Source of the DNA: Limnephilus marmoratus
Lineage: Eukaryota; Arthropoda; Insecta; Trichoptera; Limnephilidae
DNA: 64,000 nt
Direction of reading: 5' to 3'
Assembly (NCBI GenBank): GCA_917880885.1
Contig: OU862906.1
Span: 57,516,665 to 57,580,664 of the forward strand
Shown here: piece by piece, positions 53,101 through 63,729 of the stretch
Layout of the letters: each line of letters begins with the position of its first letter
How positions within the stretch are numbered: the stretch's first letter is position 1
The notes under the pieces: generated by a model
Seen by the model: only the letters and a program-made list of their open reading frames with translations
Databases searched by the model: none
Told to the model about the DNA's origin: nothing
Position numbers and translations under genes: made by a program

Positions 53101-56100
53101 TTCTGTCAGTGGCGCGGTTGACACATATTTTTACCCGCCAAATTGCCGGGTAAAAATTGCCGGGCCGCTCGACATAGTTAATTTTTATTAAATATTTTTA
53201 TATGAAATGGTAAAAAAGTGAGGTGACAAAAGTGTACATTTATACAATAGAATAACTATTGTTGTTTACATAATCTGTGATTTTAGTACCGTTTTCACAT
53301 AAAAACATCATGTGAGTCATTTATACATTTTTTTAATGTTTGCATTCTAAATTTTAATATTTACAAATGTTAATATTTATTTGTAATATAATAATTCGAA
53401 AGCTTATTTTGTAACCTTTCTAAAACAGTTTTTACTATTCGGCTAAGTTCAGAAATGTTTCATTTATAAGAGCTTTAATTGTGAAGCGGTAATAACACAA
53501 AGTTTTCGTAAAATGTCATTTTGTTTGAGACATCTTAAGCGAATATTTGCGAAAATTCGGAGGGGTTAATGTGTTCTTAATTGTTTAATAACGATCTAAC
53601 TGAACACATTTTAATAAATAATTCAATGACAGTTACATCATTATTAAACAATTCAAAAAACAAATTAAGTCCCTGAAATTGGATAATGACATATTGTACC
53701 CTTAATATAATTAATTAATTTACCCTTACTTAAACTGCAATATTTAACATTAAAAAAAAAATATGTATTGTTATTGTCCTTACATAACTATTTTTGTCTA
53801 AATTGTGTACCTTTCTAAGATATATATTTCATAAGTTCTTTGATAATTGTTTACACAATTCATTGGAGCATTATTATTATTTTTTTGCATGTAAATACTC
53901 CTCCCATAAATACGAGCTCCTAGAGCTCAACTTATGGAGTAGTACAGAGTTTCCCAAACTGTGTTCCGCGGAACCCGAGGGTTCCGCGACGATTTGTCGG
54001 AACAATTTCTTTTAACTAATATGCACATATTCATATTTCAACACTACTGAAATTATTCACAAGAAATTAGTTTTTAAGTTAGGCACTAGAACTAGACCTT
54101 TCCAGGTACAGAGACTAGGCTTTATGGAAGTTTGTAGAGCCGTTTATGCTGTTATTGCAGTAAATCTTCATTTTACAAACAAAACAAAATCTCTGAAATT
54201 TATAACTGTGCCATGTAATACTTTGACGAGAGTCAATAATAAGAACGTCTGTGCGATTTGGAAACAATAACAACGGGATAACGGATCTGCATGTGTTTCA
54301 CGAAATTTCAGTTCCCAAGGAACCCAACCATATTTTTTTCGAAATCAACTGTAACTGAAAGTACAGAAATGTAAAAATCAATCAGTCTTACTACATCCTC
54401 GTTAGCAATTAATCGAACTATAAACGCGCATGGCGCCGTAAATTTTTGTGAAAAAAATTACATTTTTGGATTTCATCAGTTCATTCCAATCATTTTGATT
54501 TGTCTTTTTGATTTTGTCTTTTATCTTTTTTTTTATGTGAATACCTCTCAAGAGTCCCAACTGCTATCGTTTGGAGCCAGTGAGACTACGCTTTCCAAAT
54601 TGGGGTAAGTTAAGAGGCTGACGGTAGTGGGAAAGGAGATGGAGAAGACGAATATTGGGAAGTACCTGGCTATTCAGATCTGGTCACCAAACACGGCTAA
54701 AGCTATTTCAAGTAACGTTTCAATTCTGAATGGTGGTCTTGCGCCAGGGCGATACTGAGAGTATCTTCCACTGTGGAACTTGCTGCAAATATACTAAATA
54801 TTATTTTTATATGAATTAATTGTAAAATAACACAAATTAATCAAATAAAATTTATTTGCGCACTCCGGGATTCGATCTCGTGACCTTCGGATTGTGAGTC
54901 AAGAGCCTTATCCCTAGACCATAGCGGTCATACACGAATGTTTGAATGAATAAAATTTTAAAGTGTTTGAAGAGGTTTCCAAAGAATTTTAAGAATACCT
55001 ACATAACTTGAAAAAACTCTTTTGCCATATTTTTCGAAAACTGATAAGGACGATTCCTGGGTTTGGAATCCATTTTCTGTGACAGCTGAATCAGTAAGCC
55101 TTAGCGCAAGTGCGTATGAAAATCTAATTGATTTAATAAGTGACTCTGAATTGAAACAAAAATACAAAGATCAACCTTTCAATGATTTCTGGGTGAGTTT
55201 GTCAGAAGAGAACCCCAATTTATAAAAATAAGCTATTATTGTTTTACTTCTGTTTTTACAACCTATTTATGAGAAGCGGGATTTTCTAATTATGCTGGCT
55301 GCAACCAAGTCAAAGTGCAGAAACAGGCTCGACGCCACATTAGATATTAGAATCCGACTTACCAATATTTTGTCTGATATCAAGAAAATATGCAGTTCAC
55401 GGACTCAAAATCGTCAAAGTCATTAGGTGCTTTATTTATTCCATTTTGTTGTGTTTACATTCTATTTTTTATATACTAAAAAAATAATACGGGTTTGCAA
55501 AGTGTTCCACGGCAGAAAAAGTTTGGGAAACCCTGGAGTAGTAGAATAAAATATGAATCATTTTATAACCTTGCATATATTATCATTGCATATGTAATGC
55601 ATAAACAAAAATCATGAAATAAATAAATAAAATAATTAAGAATTGTCTCAAAGTGGTCTAACCACAGTTTGAAAATGACCTTTGTAAGCTGAAACAGCTG
55701 TCGCAATAATAGAAAAACTCAAGTACTTGCACAACTTAATAACAACATTATTAAATTTAATTTAAAAAAAAAATTAAATTGAGTTATAAGAATTAAACAC
55801 AAAAACAATGAATTAATAAGGTTTACAATTAAATAATTTATACATTTTAAAAAGAAGATAAGGGAACGTACCCATACTACGTGACACGTTTAGGGGGGGG
55901 GGGTCTTCAAAATACCACGCTTGGTACAAATGAGCGGTGGGGGGCTTAGGTTTTTTGGTCACCGGGGGGGGGGGAGGGGGGGGGGTTAAAATTAGCAAAA
56001 AAGTTGGTCACGTAGTATGGGTACGTTCCCTAATGTGTTAATAGTGAATTAAATATTATTAACCTCTCGATAAAATATTGAGCGCACAAGGGTAAAAGTG

Positions 56101-59100
56101 ATTATAAAGCAAAACGCTCCAGTGGATAACACTTTTATAGAATAATGTTTAATCTGGTTCCATGCCTACTCAGAATAAGGTCAACTCAACACCTCTTTGA
56201 AAAGTCATTAAAGCTATTAAAAAAAATAATTTTAATATAGCCCATAACCCTAACCTAAGTAACCAATTAAACCAGTTTTTTTTTTTTTTTTTTCATCACT
56301 TTTAATGATTTTTCAAATAGGTTCTGAGTTGTTTTTATTCAGGGTTGTCCAGTCACCGCTTAATCTATAGCAGCACTTTGCTGAATCCCACAAATAACAG
56401 TAGCGTAGGTGATGTAGTTTTAGTGATTTGTCTTAAAGTAGTATTTTAGTTTCTATTTTATGTTACTGTTACATGTTTTACTATTATTGTTTCATATTTA
56501 GTTGATCATTTTTAAACTATTTTAGGCTTTAAAAGGCTTGTTTTTTTTTAAATTTTCAATAGCTCATTAGGTATATTTCTATCATCTTTTCTTAAAATCA
56601 AATAAAATAAAATAAAAAACCCAAGTCGCATTATTTCCCTCATTTCATAATCTTATTGTGTCGCGTAGGGTTACAAAACAGTAGATAGAAATTATTACTA
56701 AAACTTGAAATAATTCTTTTTTTAAATACAAGGGGATACTAAGGAATTTACAACCACCAGACTAGGCAAATGCACATTATTACAGTGATAGAAGATTGTA
56801 CACAGTGCATTAAAATATATTAACCTTTCCTCAATCTATCTCATCAAGCGGTAGGTTTGACATAATTTAATTTTACTGAAATTCCGTGGATCACATTTGC
56901 AACATCTGCGTATGGGAATAGTCTCCAATGAATCACATATGCGACAACCAGGGCAATCAGGTTAAAATAGTTTATAAGAAAGTCAGCCAACAGAATAACA
57001 GAACTGAGTCAGAATAACTATGAGACGTTGAATGAAACAAGAAGTGTGTGCCGATACATAAGTTGTGTGACCTCTCTGCCTATTGCTGCCGGGAAATGGC
57101 AGATAGGATAAAAAATGGGAAGCCAACTAAAAATATTTACATGTACATACATAATTTCTTTTCACATACCCTTTGACATCTTGGTGTAATAATTCTGCAG
57201 GGTTGTACTTATAACATTATTTCCTGAAATATTCTTATTATCGGTGATCCAAAGAGTTGACAAACTTGGTGGAGTAACAGTTATAAAGGATTGCTGTTGT
57301 GTTGCCACGGTCATAATATCTAGCACGGGATCCTATAAAATTAATTCTTATTTAAAAACAAGCAAGTGACATACAGTCTGTCAAATAAGAGTAGAAAGCA
57401 TAGGAGGGCGCCACTGTCGGCCAAATGGCAATACTAAAAATATAATCATAGTTTTAATCTAAAGCTGTGTAACCTACATTTTTAATAAAAATTAAAAAGG
57501 CATGAAAGTGAAAAAAATAATTTTTTTATTCCACTGATCTCAAAATTAGAATTGAATATAGGTATATTATTATTATATCTTTACAATTTTATGTTAACAT
57601 TATGAAGAATAACGATATTGTAATAAAATATAAGGCGCACTTTAGAAATTGTTCACATTTATTTAATATTAGCTTAAGTACCTACTAGCATTGTCCAGGC
57701 TTTAGATCATGTCTCTAATTTTAAATCTGAGTATATTTAACTTATTCGGATCTAAAAGTAGTGTAACTAAACTCACCATTAATGATTCTTCCTTTCTACC
57801 TACTGTTAAATTCAAATTCATGTTAAATTAAATGGAAGCCAATCACTTTGTAGAACACAATTTAATCAAATTATATCATTAAGTAGATACCTTAACAACA
57901 GTGCTTCCTCGATTTAATTTTTTTTTTTAGGAACAAAAAATGTATCTTTAAATGTGTATACGGTGTTCTGCATTTTTAATGTGATTGCACTTTAAAAGAA
58001 TATTTGACAGATAAGGGAACGTACCCATACTAAGGTGACACACTTTTTGCAATTTTTTACCCCCCCCCCATGGTGACCACGTGTAGTATATTCCAAGACC
58101 CCCCCCCCCCCCCCCCTACAGTTTTCATGTAGTATTTCATAAATATGGTTTCGAATCATTTTTTGCTAACAAAAAATAAAAAATGCATTATTTGGCTTTT
58201 ATTTGTCTTTATTAATACGACGCTTGCTGCGTGACAGCAAGAGTGCATGCATTACAAGTGGAAAAAATATTATCAAGATAAAACTTATGTCTAAATATAT
58301 TGAAACCGGAACGTTATTTATGGAAACGAAAGCTTTGTTATTTTTATAAACATTTTTCATCTCAATCATCTTCAACAAACACGTTCCCAGCATCAATCCA
58401 TTCGTTGTTATAGAGTTGCTTTGCCACCTGCGAGTTTAAAAAGCGCCAAACACTGCGCGCCATATTTGAATGTACGCGGGTGGGTTTTAAAGTTTGCGGA
58501 TTGGGTAAGGAGTGGAAATAAAAACCAAAATTAATTTTCCTTTTCAACATATTCACCTACTACCCTAATACATTTTTCCGATCTTTAAATTAACTTAAAG
58601 GAACTTTATAACAGCGCGGAACTCAATTTTCTCCACATTTCACAATTTTTCCCGATTGAAGTGTTTGGTCGACGATAGCTCAAAGACTAATGACCTAATT
58701 ACGAAAAAACCCGGTGTTTATCCTAAAAATGAGTTGTTCAATTAGTACCTAATTCAGCAGTACCCCCATTAATCACTTACCTTCGTTGTGACCAAGCGTG
58801 GTATTTTGATGACCCCCCCCCCGAACAGGTCACATAGTATGGGTACGTTCCCTAAATTGGTGTTGCCAGCCTACAAATTTTGTAGATCAATTTTTTATAT
58901 TTTCTACTCTTATTTGACAAGACTCTAATTATTAAATTATTATGAATGAAATATTCAATTTGCATACATAATCGTCTGATACAGAAAACCACCGAGATGA
59001 ATAAAATGTGATTTTTCAGTTGTCATCTTACCAAAGTAGTGCAGAGGTCAGAGTCTCCAACGGGAGTCCACTGGGGCAGCGAGGGACCAAGCACCGGCTC

Positions 59101-61063
59101 CGTGTCCATCAACTTCAGTACAGTGTTTACATCATCCACATCCAGCTTTTGTATTTTAGAGTTTCTAGCGTGCAGCGCAATATTCTGAAATATTAAATAA
59201 ATAAGAGTAAGACAATCCAGTAGGACAAAGAGGAACCCAGTAGTTCCTCCCACCACTTATTCATCGTTAGCTCAAAGACAATTTTCGTACTTAGGCCCTA
59301 AATTGCTTAATCTTATACCCGATGCATGGAAATCAAAAAGTGATAGCATTCTGCGTAATCTGGTAAATGATTGGCTTCTGGTCTTGGGGAGAGCTGAATG
59401 CGAAAATACGTTAAACAACAGCCATTAAATTTTCTGTTTTGCTGACATTCATTTATACTGGTATTACCTTAATATTATTTTTATACAATTTAAGTTTAAA
59501 AACTGCTTAAATTTTTTTTTCTTTTCTCTTTGCGTTTTCTTTTCCCTACTTTCTTTTTTCTTTTTTAATCCATTATTTTATTACTTATCCATTTTTCGAT
59601 TCTCGAGTTGATTATCAAATTTCAGATTTTTCAAATTTCAATCAAAGATTAATCAAAATCAATACTAAAATTTCTTGGAATGGTTGAAAAGCATAAGTGC
59701 TAATAAAAATAAAACTCTTTTTTATTTTTCTTTTGGAATGTTCTCTTTATTTCTCTTCTCTATATTTTATTTTTTTATTGTTAAATATATAATTTACACT
59801 TATAAGTAACTTCTTGTATCTACCATCAAAACCTTAATATTATTTATCAAGTGTTATATTTAAGTATAAGACAATATTATAGTCAACACACTATGTAAAA
59901 AATCTGTTCATTTTGACTATTCTAAAATGGGCAAATTGCCTAGTTGGACAGCCAAAGATCATTATAACGATGTAATATGTAATGTTTTCAAATAAATAAA
60001 ATAAATAAATCAACTTTCAATAAATTTTGTGTATTTTTCCGAAGACATGCAAGAAAAGTTTTTAAATCTTATCTCTTCATACCACACATTTTAAGACAAG
60101 CACAATTTTCACATACTACACAATGTATTTAACTATGTAGGTGTAAAACACAGATTTAAGAAGAACACAAGGATGTGGGCGTGTTTCATGATCCAAAAGT
60201 CAGACTATTCTTTGCTTAAATTTCAAATATAGAACTGTTTCGTCATCATTATGGAATATTTATCTTGATCAAATGGGACGGTGATAAATGATGTCAGAGA
60301 GATGAAGCGCATGCTAAATGAGCCAGAACCAAAAGATAACAATTTAGTGGAGGTATTGATTGCCATTCAAATTTACATGGAAGGCATTTCTAGTGTTCTT
60401 CTTCTACAGTGTAAAACAATATTTTTTTTGCGTAGAAAGTGAAACATTGAATTTGAATTGAACGTACTGTGTAGTGTGATTGATACAGAAAGGAACGATT
60501 GAGCTAGAGGAGGAGAGTAGTCTTACTTCTAACAGTATTGATAATATTATGTAGCTGCACAAGAAATACATTACAGCAGACTTGGAGGTGACTTACGTGA
60601 ATCAGCTGGCGAAGTTTGAAGCTGACATCTTCAGCCAAGTTAGTGCACACTTCAGGCGAGAGCGGCTCTGAGAGAACCTGTTCCCCCATACACTGCACCG
60701 ACTCCGGGCTGATTCCAGCAAACTTTCCATGAGACAAACTGTCCTGAAATCATAATAAAAAGTTAGTGCCAAGTTAGTGCACACTTCAGGTGAGAGCGGC
60801 TCTGAGAGAACCTGTTCCCCCATACACTGCACCGACTCCGGGCTAATTCCTCAAACTTTCCATGAGACAAACTGTCCTGAAATCATAATAAAAAAGGTTA
60901 TTTAAAAATCGTATCCTTTTTTTTAGCCACTAGTGAAGGCATACCACTGACAAACCCATTCTAACATCTTTCTCATAAACGGATGTATCGGAAAGAAAGT
61001 TTGTAAAGGAGCTCTCAGTGGCAGTATGACTTTAAGCATTACCTGTGTTGAAAAGGAATTCAT
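47173..61063 (-). CDS. TAF6L: TAF6-like histone-fold protein (SAGA subunit TAF6L/SAF6 type), 9 exons, about 519 aa
   Basis: Predicted histone-fold subunit of the SAGA coactivator core. Exons: 61043-61063 (MNSFSTQ), 60597-60743, 59032-59184, 57170-57332, 52182-52405, 49492-49609, 48456-48649 (left edge uncertain), 47984-48113, 47173-47582; phases match. Exons 2-3 hold the histone fold (GISPESVQCMGEQVLSEPL ... LAEDVSFKLRQLIH, then LDVDDVNTVLKLMDTEPVLG). The middle is the HEAT-like TAF6 C domain (ALNDLSTNTHIGPIVPNFMK, QRLFPILVSNVL). Exon 8 has the MAYIDEMLYEMLGDALIP block seen in TAF6L. The last exon is the variable tail, ending near a GTAAGT, so a further tiny exon is possible. TAF6 itself is less likely because the linker and tail fit TAF6L better. 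Confidence 0.85.
48200..48455 (-). other. Possible extension of TAF6L exon 7
   Basis: The frame stays open after the chosen donor (GTAAAT at 48455-48450) to a stop at 48201, with a Ser/Thr-rich part (TSSSVSWSSLVNASTSH). No better phase-0 donor was found before exon 8, although conserved-looking residues (LLVNILS) suggest the true donor may be further on. Confidence 0.35.
48780..48935 (+). repeat. Single monomer of the right-edge satellite
   Basis: GAGGCTACGAAGCACCGCAC-AAAGAGGAGA, TATTCTATCTCATT and TTTTTAGTGTCGCTTTTTCA are the inverse of the repeat unit at 62934-63600. It is a lone diverged copy in a TAF6L intron. Confidence 0.7.
50390..50563 (+). pseudogene. Myb/SANT-like protein fragment of PIF element
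   Basis: 57 codons: MDKAKLWKNFMPNEKMRLV, then a VTSSQVILSKATGG stretch and KSKEAAWNDIVLDKC. The Lys-rich start, a helix and a conserved AW..I fit the N-terminus of Myb-like DNA-binding partners of PIF transposases; the rest is deleted. Confidence 0.6.
50612..50827 (-). pseudogene. PIF/Harbinger transposase N-terminal fragment
   Basis: 71 codons with MLDDNIGLYRRRQDADINFM and GDFYNRFRMTKACFLYVLSQ, the transposase N-terminal helical region. It ends before the DDE domain. Confidence 0.75.
51565..52015 (+). repeat. tRNA-derived SINE, copy C
   Basis: Head with GGTCGAGGGGTCCTTCATGC and B box GGGATCGAATTC, body with TTGAAATGGCTTTAGCTGTG and GATCTGAATATCCAGGTAC, tail TTAACTTTAAAAAAAA. It is the least interrupted plus-strand copy. 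Confidence 0.75.
52923..52961. repeat. Perfect 18-bp palindrome with 3-nt spacer
   Basis: GACGTATAAACACGCTTA, spacer TTA, then its exact reverse complement. No T run follows, and it is not at a gene end, so it is not called a terminator. Confidence 0.85.
54525..54935 (-). repeat. tRNA-derived SINE, copy B
   Basis: The T run at about 54525-54533 is its poly(A) tail. The head on the minus strand includes TATGGTCTAGGGATAAGGCTC and B-box GATCGAATCCC-like sequence. It is colinear with copy A. Confidence 0.8.
54950..55430 (+). pseudogene. hAT transposase C-terminal fragment (ZBED/Charlie-like)
   Basis: In one frame: DDSWVWNPFSVTAESVSLSA, ENLIDLISDSELKQKYKDQ and NDFWVSLSEENPNL (55022-55225). After a frame change: MLAATKSKCRNRLDATLDIR and ILSDIKKICSS. 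This is the hAT dimerisation/C-terminal region found in ZBED5-like proteins. Confidence 0.85.
55862..56030. mobile_element. PIF/Harbinger-type MITE, copy 2 (169 bp, TSD TAA)
   Basis: GGGAACGTACCCATACTACG ends with TAA at 55859-55861 and 56031-56033. G runs in the interior are longer than in copy 1. Confidence 0.8.
56035..57165. other. TAF6L intron, no further feature
   Basis: A+T-rich intron sequence with a T run at 56278-56294. The segment 56980-57120 (ACAGAACTGAGTCAG, AAATGGCAGATAGG) was not identified. Confidence 0.35.
58015..58852. mobile_element. PIF/Harbinger-type element, copy 3, longer (838 bp, TSD TAA)
   Basis: Same ends as the MITEs at 16799 and 55862, TAA at 58012-58014 and 58853-58855, C runs at 58061 and 58099. 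The extra interior has minus-strand frames (MARSVWRFLNSQVAKQLY at 58362-58470 and a second one to 58199). It may be closer to the parental element, although no transposase motif was recognised. Confidence 0.7.
59190..60590. other. TAF6L intron 2
   Basis: No gene. 60165-60270 (GTGTTTCATGATCCAAAAGT, TATTCTTTGCTT) is similar to 52011-52110 in another intron of the same gene, indicating a repeat or segmental copy. Confidence 0.4.
60770..60895 (-). pseudogene. Duplicated, frameshifted copy of TAF6L exon 2
   Basis: A direct tandem copy of 60646-60760 including its acceptor (TTATTATGATTTCAG) and most of the histone-fold coding sequence. It lacks the 3' part and donor. One base is missing after AAGTTTG relative to the functional copy, so the frame is lost after SHGKF. 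It lies between exon 1 and the intact exon 2. Confidence 0.85.
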
Positions 61064-61368
61064 TTAATAAAAAATCAGTCCGGCCGGCCATTGCAGTTAT
61101 AGACCACAATGGTAAAATTTTAATCACGACTATCACACTTAACATGCATATTTTATTGAAATAAAACTTCAATTCAACTTAATTACAATAAGAAACCAAT
61201 ACCGTCGAACGGGGTGACTATGTGCCTCGCAGGTGACAATGTGCAATGAAGAAGTTGTTTTGACTTTTGACGAATTTCCGTTTAATCTGTGGTTATCTTC
61301 ACATTTTTATGGTCTGAAAATGTTTTTTTATGCTTTTAACGATATTTTGGGATATTTGTTATTATTAA

Positions 61369-61632
61369 TTGATAACACTAAACATGAAATATTTTGACAG
61401 AAGTTTTGAAGTGAATAGTCGAGTTTTGTTGTATGTGGATAACTTTTGGTTGTGCAATAAAACTATCGCAGGTAGCGTTATCAAGGTATGTTTGAGTAAT
61501 AGTACAGTTAATTGTTGTCTAAATGCACTAAATATCAAAACAAAAAGTCTTGCTATGGTGGCACAAAACCTTAGACAAAAAAAAGGTTATTGTTCGGAAC
61601 AAACGTCAACGGTTAATATGCACTTTTTTTGA
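61369..61632 (+). other. Unassigned open frame upstream of TAF6L
   Basis: 87 codons from MITLNMKYFDRSFEVNSRVL, divergent from TAF6L and 300 bp from its start. The 3' part runs into a foldback element (about 61590 onward), so if real it is a short or truncated first exon. No domain recognised. Confidence 0.2.
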
Positions 61633-61682
61633 TAAAACTTTTAGATTCTTCTTAATTACCATAAAAGACAACTATTTGCATT

Positions 61683-63729
61683 AGACGTGGGCAAAATTGA
61701 ATGACCGAATTAAATGAATAAATTCAATCTTGTGACACACTCAATCTAATTCTCAATTTCAAAAGGAATTGATTCTTCATTCCTTATCTTTGGCCTTGCA
61801 TCCTACGATTTTTAACGACACCATACATTTTTAATTTCCATTTATTTTACTGTTAAATTATTTCAATGAATAATGTGTTCTGTAAACGATTTAAATATTA
61901 TATTGTTTCATAGGTATTTAAATATTATTAAACGGGCCGCGCGCCGCGAAGTAGTCGACGGACGGTATTGTGAATGACTCGCCTATTACGATTGTATTCC
62001 GTTACCGCCGCGCCGCCATTCTAAAAACACCCGAACATCGTCAAAGTCCATGTCCCTAAATGACCAAAACGCGGCCGCGATTCATCCGGGTTGCCCGAGC
62101 ATCTCTTTCACGCAAGGAATTAATCATTTATCCTAATCAATAGTCCTGAGATTGTCCTAAGGTCCCCGCCGTCCCAGGTCCGCGTTCAATGTCCGCGTCC
62201 CAGGTATCTAGTCTGTCGAAATCGAGATTGTCCGATTCCGACAGACAGAGGAATTAAAACAAAAGTCTTTTTCACTTGTGACGTAATGGTCTTTTGTAAA
62301 TCTCAGACCTAGAAATGACGTCAGGCGTCATCGTCACGTCAATGTCACGATATGTCCCAAACGCATCCCAGTCCTAGGTCCGCAGCTCGCGAGTTAATCA
62401 AGTTACTGCTAGGTAAGACACAAAACATTAGTCAAAAGTTATTTTTACTAATTCATTCCTCAATGCCAGCCCTTAATCCGTCCGCGCGGTTCATTTATTC
62501 CCCCGCGCGCCAAGCCGTCAATTTCATTACATAGTTAGTCGAAAACTTTCGACTTTGAATCTGAACATCAGCTAGAAAAGTGAGAAGCTAAAATGATGCT
62601 TATCGGTTTTTTGGTACGTACGAAAGATATTGTACCTACCTACTTTTAGACGTAGATCTTGGGTCGATATAATATGTAAATTTGCAGATATTATAAGGCC
62701 AATTAGCTGTGGTTAGCTGTCATAAAATACTCATATTAATGTTAAAATTTATGTTTATATAAGATCACGTGAAATGGAACAAAATTATAAGTTTAATAAA
62801 TAAAATAAAATCAATAAAATTTTAAGGGTGAAACGAAAACTTGTATAATTTTAAGATATAATATTATTATTATTAGCAATAAATACATTTTACATACGAA
62901 AAATTACGACACTAAAAAAAGACAAACAATATAGGATTTAGCCTGCGAGATAATGAGATAGAATAATCGGTCTCCTCTTTGCGTGGTGTTTCGTAGCCTA
63001 TTGGTCTCCTCTTTGTGCGGTGCTTCGTAGCCTCCCCACTCATTGTGATTTGAAAACCGATGAAACGAAAAAGCGACACTAAAAAGAGTCAAACACATTA
63101 ATTAATCTATAGGTTTTAGCCTACGAGATAATGAGATAGAATAATCGGTCTCCTCTTTGTGCGGTGTTCCGTAGCCTATTGGTCTCCTCTTTGTGCGGTG
63201 CTTCGTAGCCTCCCCACTCATTTAAAAACCGATGAAACGAAAAAACGACACTAAAAAGAGCCAAACACATTAATCTATAGGTTTTAGCCTGCGAGATAAT
63301 GAGATAGAATAATCGGTCTCCTCTTTGTGCGGTGTTCCGTAGACTATTGGTCTCCTCTTTGTGCGGTGCTTCGTAGCCTACCCACTCATTCTGATTTGAA
63401 AACCGATGAAACGAAAAAGCGACACTAAAAAGAGTCAAACACATTAATCTATAGGTTTTAGCCTGCGAGATAATGAGACAGAATAATCGGTCTCCTCTTT
63501 GTGCGATGCTTGGTAGCCTATCAGTTTCCTCTTTTGCGGTACTCCAGGTACTCCGTGGCCTCCCGGTCTCGTGTGCGGTGTTAGCCTCCCCATTCATTTA
63601 ATTTTCAATTTTTTTTTTTTTTTTTGGGATTTAATTGAATTAAAGGAATGAATAAAAGGAATCAATTCAAAAGGCCATGGGAATCAGACTGAATCGATTC
63701 ACTCCTGGGAATCATTCTGCCCACGTCTA
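61683..63729. mobile_element. hAT element carrying a satellite array, TSD (A)TTTGCATT
   Basis: Ends AGACGTGGGCA and TGCCCACGTCT; ATTTGCATT repeats at 61674-61682 and 63730-63738 (8-9 bp). The interior begins and ends with AATTGAAT/GAATCAATTC-rich sequence, has a C+G-rich part at 61930-62540, and the tandem array at 62934-63600. Confidence 0.8.
62934..63600 (-). repeat. Four-unit ~173-bp tandem array
   Basis: Units start at about 62934, 63112, 63279 and 63454 (GGTTTTAGCCTGCGAGATAA), so spacing is 178, 167 and 175 bp. Each has the doubled block TCTCCTCTTTGTGCGGTG. Frames without stops on the minus strand (to 158 codons) come from the repeat and are not called genes. Confidence 0.9.

Larger units (their letters stand above)
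53945..55535 (+). mobile_element. hAT element with transposase remnant, TSD GAGTAGTA
   Basis: GAGTAGTA at 53937-53944 and 55536-55543; ends CAGAGTTTCCCAAACT and AGTTTGGGAAACCCTG. The coding remnant is at 54950-55430 and a tRNA-SINE is inserted at 54525-54935. Confidence 0.9.
52590..55775. mobile_element. Element with ~140-bp terminal inverted repeats, enclosing a hAT
   Basis: 52590-52735 (ATGTGGTTATTAAGTT, TGACAGCTGTTTCAGCTTAC, CTGTGGTTAGGCCACT) is the inverse of 55630-55775. The interior outside the hAT is A+T-rich without coding. It lies in TAF6L intron 4. Confidence 0.65.

Noticed and set aside
63121..63597. 158-codon minus-strand frame at the right edge
   Set aside because: It is the translation of the ~173-bp tandem repeat (period divisible closely enough by 3 to stay open), not a protein gene.
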